64,000 bases of DNA, from assembly GCF_014207135.1 (NCBI RefSeq), contig NZ_JACHCC010000017.1, forward strand, positions 1 through 64,000. The letters are read 5' to 3'. A program made the position numbers and the translations under genes. This document shows, in pieces, positions 62,762-64,000 of the stretch. Each line of letters starts with the position of its first letter. Position 1 is the stretch's first letter. Under the pieces are notes generated by a model. It did not search any database. It saw only the letters and a program-made list of their open reading frames with translations, and was not told the DNA's origin. This DNA is from Pedobacter cryoconitis. Its GTDB lineage: Bacteria; Bacteroidota; Bacteroidia; Sphingobacteriales; Sphingobacteriaceae.

Positions 62762-63732
62762 AGGCTGTAAACCTCCGGGTTGACCAGAAACGGCGGCCGC
62801 TCTCCATTGGCAACCGCGATAATGTTCTCTGCAGCCAGCTTAGCCATTGCATTTCTTGTACCCTCTGTAGCAGAGCCGATATGAGGTAATACAGCTACAT
62901 TAGGCATAAAGAGTAATTTATTATCAGGGCGCATTGGTTCAGGACTGGTGACATCCAGACCAGCACCCCAGATGAACCCGGATTCCAGTGCTTCAATCAA
63001 ATCGGTTTCCTGATGGATCTTTCCCCTTGCTGTATTAATAAAAATTGAGCCTGGTTTCATCTGTTTGAAAACTTCCAGATCAAACTTACCATCGGTTTCA
63101 GGAGTCAGTGCGGTATGAACTGTAATGACATCACTTTGTTTCAGCAGTTCTTCGAAAGAAACCAGCTCTGCACCCAGTTCCTGTTCAGCTTCGATGTTAC
63201 GGCTGCGGTTATGATAAATAATTTTCATCCCGAAAGCACCTTTACAGCGCTTCGCCATTTCCAGTCCTATCTTACCCAGCCCGAATACACCAAGCGTACA
63301 TCCGTTCAGTTCCTTTCCTAAATTGGCTGTTGGTTCAAAAAACCCCCATTCCCCGTTAATAATCCTGCGGTTCATATAGAAAGCATTTCTTGCCACAGCC
63401 ATCATCAGCAGAAAAGCCGTATCAGCAGTAGCCCCACTTAATACCCCCGGCGTATTTCCTACAGGTATTTTTAGCCGGGTAGCCGTTTTTATATCTACGT
63501 TATCATAACCCACAGAATGCAGCGCGATGATTTTCAAATGTTTACTGGCTTCCAGAAACTCCTGGTCCAGCTGCTGACCAGCACTTAACAAGGCGTCTGC
63601 CCAGTAACATTCTTCAATCAGCTCATCTCTCGTCATCTTTCTCTTCTGCGTCCATTGTCTGATCTTCAGCCCCGCCTCTTCCAGCAAACGCAAACCAGAT
63701 TCCGGAATTACCCGCGTAATAAATACATTCAT
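62758..63732 (-). CDS. D-2-hydroxyacid dehydrogenase (glyoxylate/hydroxypyruvate reductase type)
   Basis: A 324-aa NAD(P)-dependent enzyme. ALHSVGYDNVDIKTA and GVLSGATADTAFLLMMAVAR lead to the Rossmann loop TLGVFGLGKIGLEMAKRC. The catalytic set is Arg in FINTARGKIHQE, a Glu about 30 residues on, and His in LPHIGSATEGTRNAMA. It reduces glyoxylate or hydroxypyruvate, or acts on D-glycerate. It follows the poxB-like gene by five bases. Confidence 0.87.
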   Translation of the reverse strand: MNVFITRVIPESGLRLLEEAGLKIRQWTQKRKMTRDELIEECYWADALLSAGQQLDQEFLEASKHLKIIALHSVGYDNVDIKTATRLKIPVGNTPGVLSGATADTAFLLMMAVARNAFYMNRRIINGEWGFFEPTANLGKELNGCTLGVFGLGKIGLEMAKRCKGAFGMKIIYHNRSRNIEAEQELGAELVSFEELLKQSDVITVHTALTPETDGKFDLEVFKQMKPGSIFINTARGKIHQETDLIEALESGFIWGAGLDVTSPEPMRPDNKLLFMPNVAVLPHIGSATEGTRNAMAKLAAENIIAVANGERPPFLVNPEVYSL

Positions 63733-63737
63733 AGCCG

Positions 63738-64000
63738 CTATTTACTCAAAAAATTTGAACTGATGGTATCCCATACTTCTTTTCCATCTCCCTTAAGGGT
63801 CTGTTTCAGCATATAAATACCAAATCCTTTGGCTTGTTCAAAATCAATTTTTGGTGGCATAGATAATTCTGCCTGGTTCACCACAACATCTACCAGTACT
63901 GGTCCGGGATGAGCCAGAGCAGTAGCAATTGCTGCCTCTACCCCTTCGGCCTGTTCTACTCTGATCCCCCTGATCCCTATAGCCTGCGCCATCTTTGCAA
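63738..64000 (-). CDS. PoxB-like thiamine-pyrophosphate enzyme, C-terminal end (cut by window edge)
   Basis: The frame is open at the right edge. Visible residues KMAQAIGIRGIRVEQAEGVE then PGPVLVDVVVNQAELSMPPK and KGFGIYMLKQTLKGDGKEV match the end of pyruvate:quinone oxidoreductase (PoxB) proteins, whose C-terminal tail binds membrane. The catalytic parts lie outside the window. It lies directly upstream of the hydroxyacid dehydrogenase gene on the same strand. Confidence 0.75.
   Translation of the reverse strand, partial: AKMAQAIGIRGIRVEQAEGVEAAIATALAHPGPVLVDVVVNQAELSMPPKIDFEQAKGFGIYMLKQTLKGDGKEVWDTISSNFLSK

Overview
The window looks like a chromosomal segment of a Bacteroidota bacterium, most likely Sphingobacteriaceae and close to Pedobacter. 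The basis is the AT-rich intergenic DNA, TANNTTTG-type promoter elements, remnants of ECF sigma / FecR / SusC systems, a GH35 beta-galactosidase, CbpA-CbpM, lipoproteins with a Cys-Lys-Lys start, and gene types familiar from that family. This is recognition by eye; no database search was run. No rRNA, tRNA or CRISPR array was seen.

Region 1 (1-12.7 kb) mixes intact genes with debris. Pieces of ECF sigma factors, a FecR anti-sigma, a SusC-type STN domain, an IS4-type transposase, a trypsin-like peptidase, a TlpA-like protein and a GT14 glycosyltransferase surround an EndoH-like GH18 lipoprotein and a thioredoxin-like protein. Five copies of the sigma/FecR gene junction are scattered here like recombination scars. 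Within it sits a clean minus-strand phosphate cluster: ppk1, an OprP-like porin, a Pit transporter and a tandem universal stress protein.

Region 2 (12.75-29.4 kb) is a genomic island in the 3' end of mnmE. About 240 bp is directly repeated at its two ends (12754-12991 and 29176-29423), including the last codons of mnmE (FCIGK-stop) with synonymous differences. The right end carries a tyrosine recombinase, an excisionase-like two-HTH protein and a divergent XRE regulator. The cargo has the look of a defence island: a PHP + SMC-like ATPase (TrlF type) with a small overlapping partner; an HD + Hsp90-type ATPase fusion; a DUF262 protein overlapping a HEPN-like protein; and a two-gene unit of an 895-aa helical-repeat protein coupled to a predicted PD-(D/E)XK nuclease, which I do not recognise. 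That last unit is the best candidate for an undescribed system. The cargo is itself framed by a second ~130-bp direct repeat.

Region 3 (29.4-64 kb) is ordinary core chromosome: mnmE, an AI-2E family transporter, dgt, argS-arginase with a divergent arginine decarboxylase, several secreted or lipoprotein genes, an HEIGH metalloprotease, Hsp20, a thioesterase, a GlcD-like oxidase, folB, a glutaryl-CoA dehydrogenase-like enzyme, GH35, an SDR with an AraC regulator, an M14 peptidase, lysA, lysC, a phosphohexomutase, a LacI regulator, cbpA-cbpM, a 2-hydroxyacid dehydrogenase and the end of a poxB-like gene. Most gene ends carry clear hairpin terminators. Two unusual multi-stem hairpins (41997-42075 and 54616-54685) have the same layout but different stem sequences, and so look like one structured element family.
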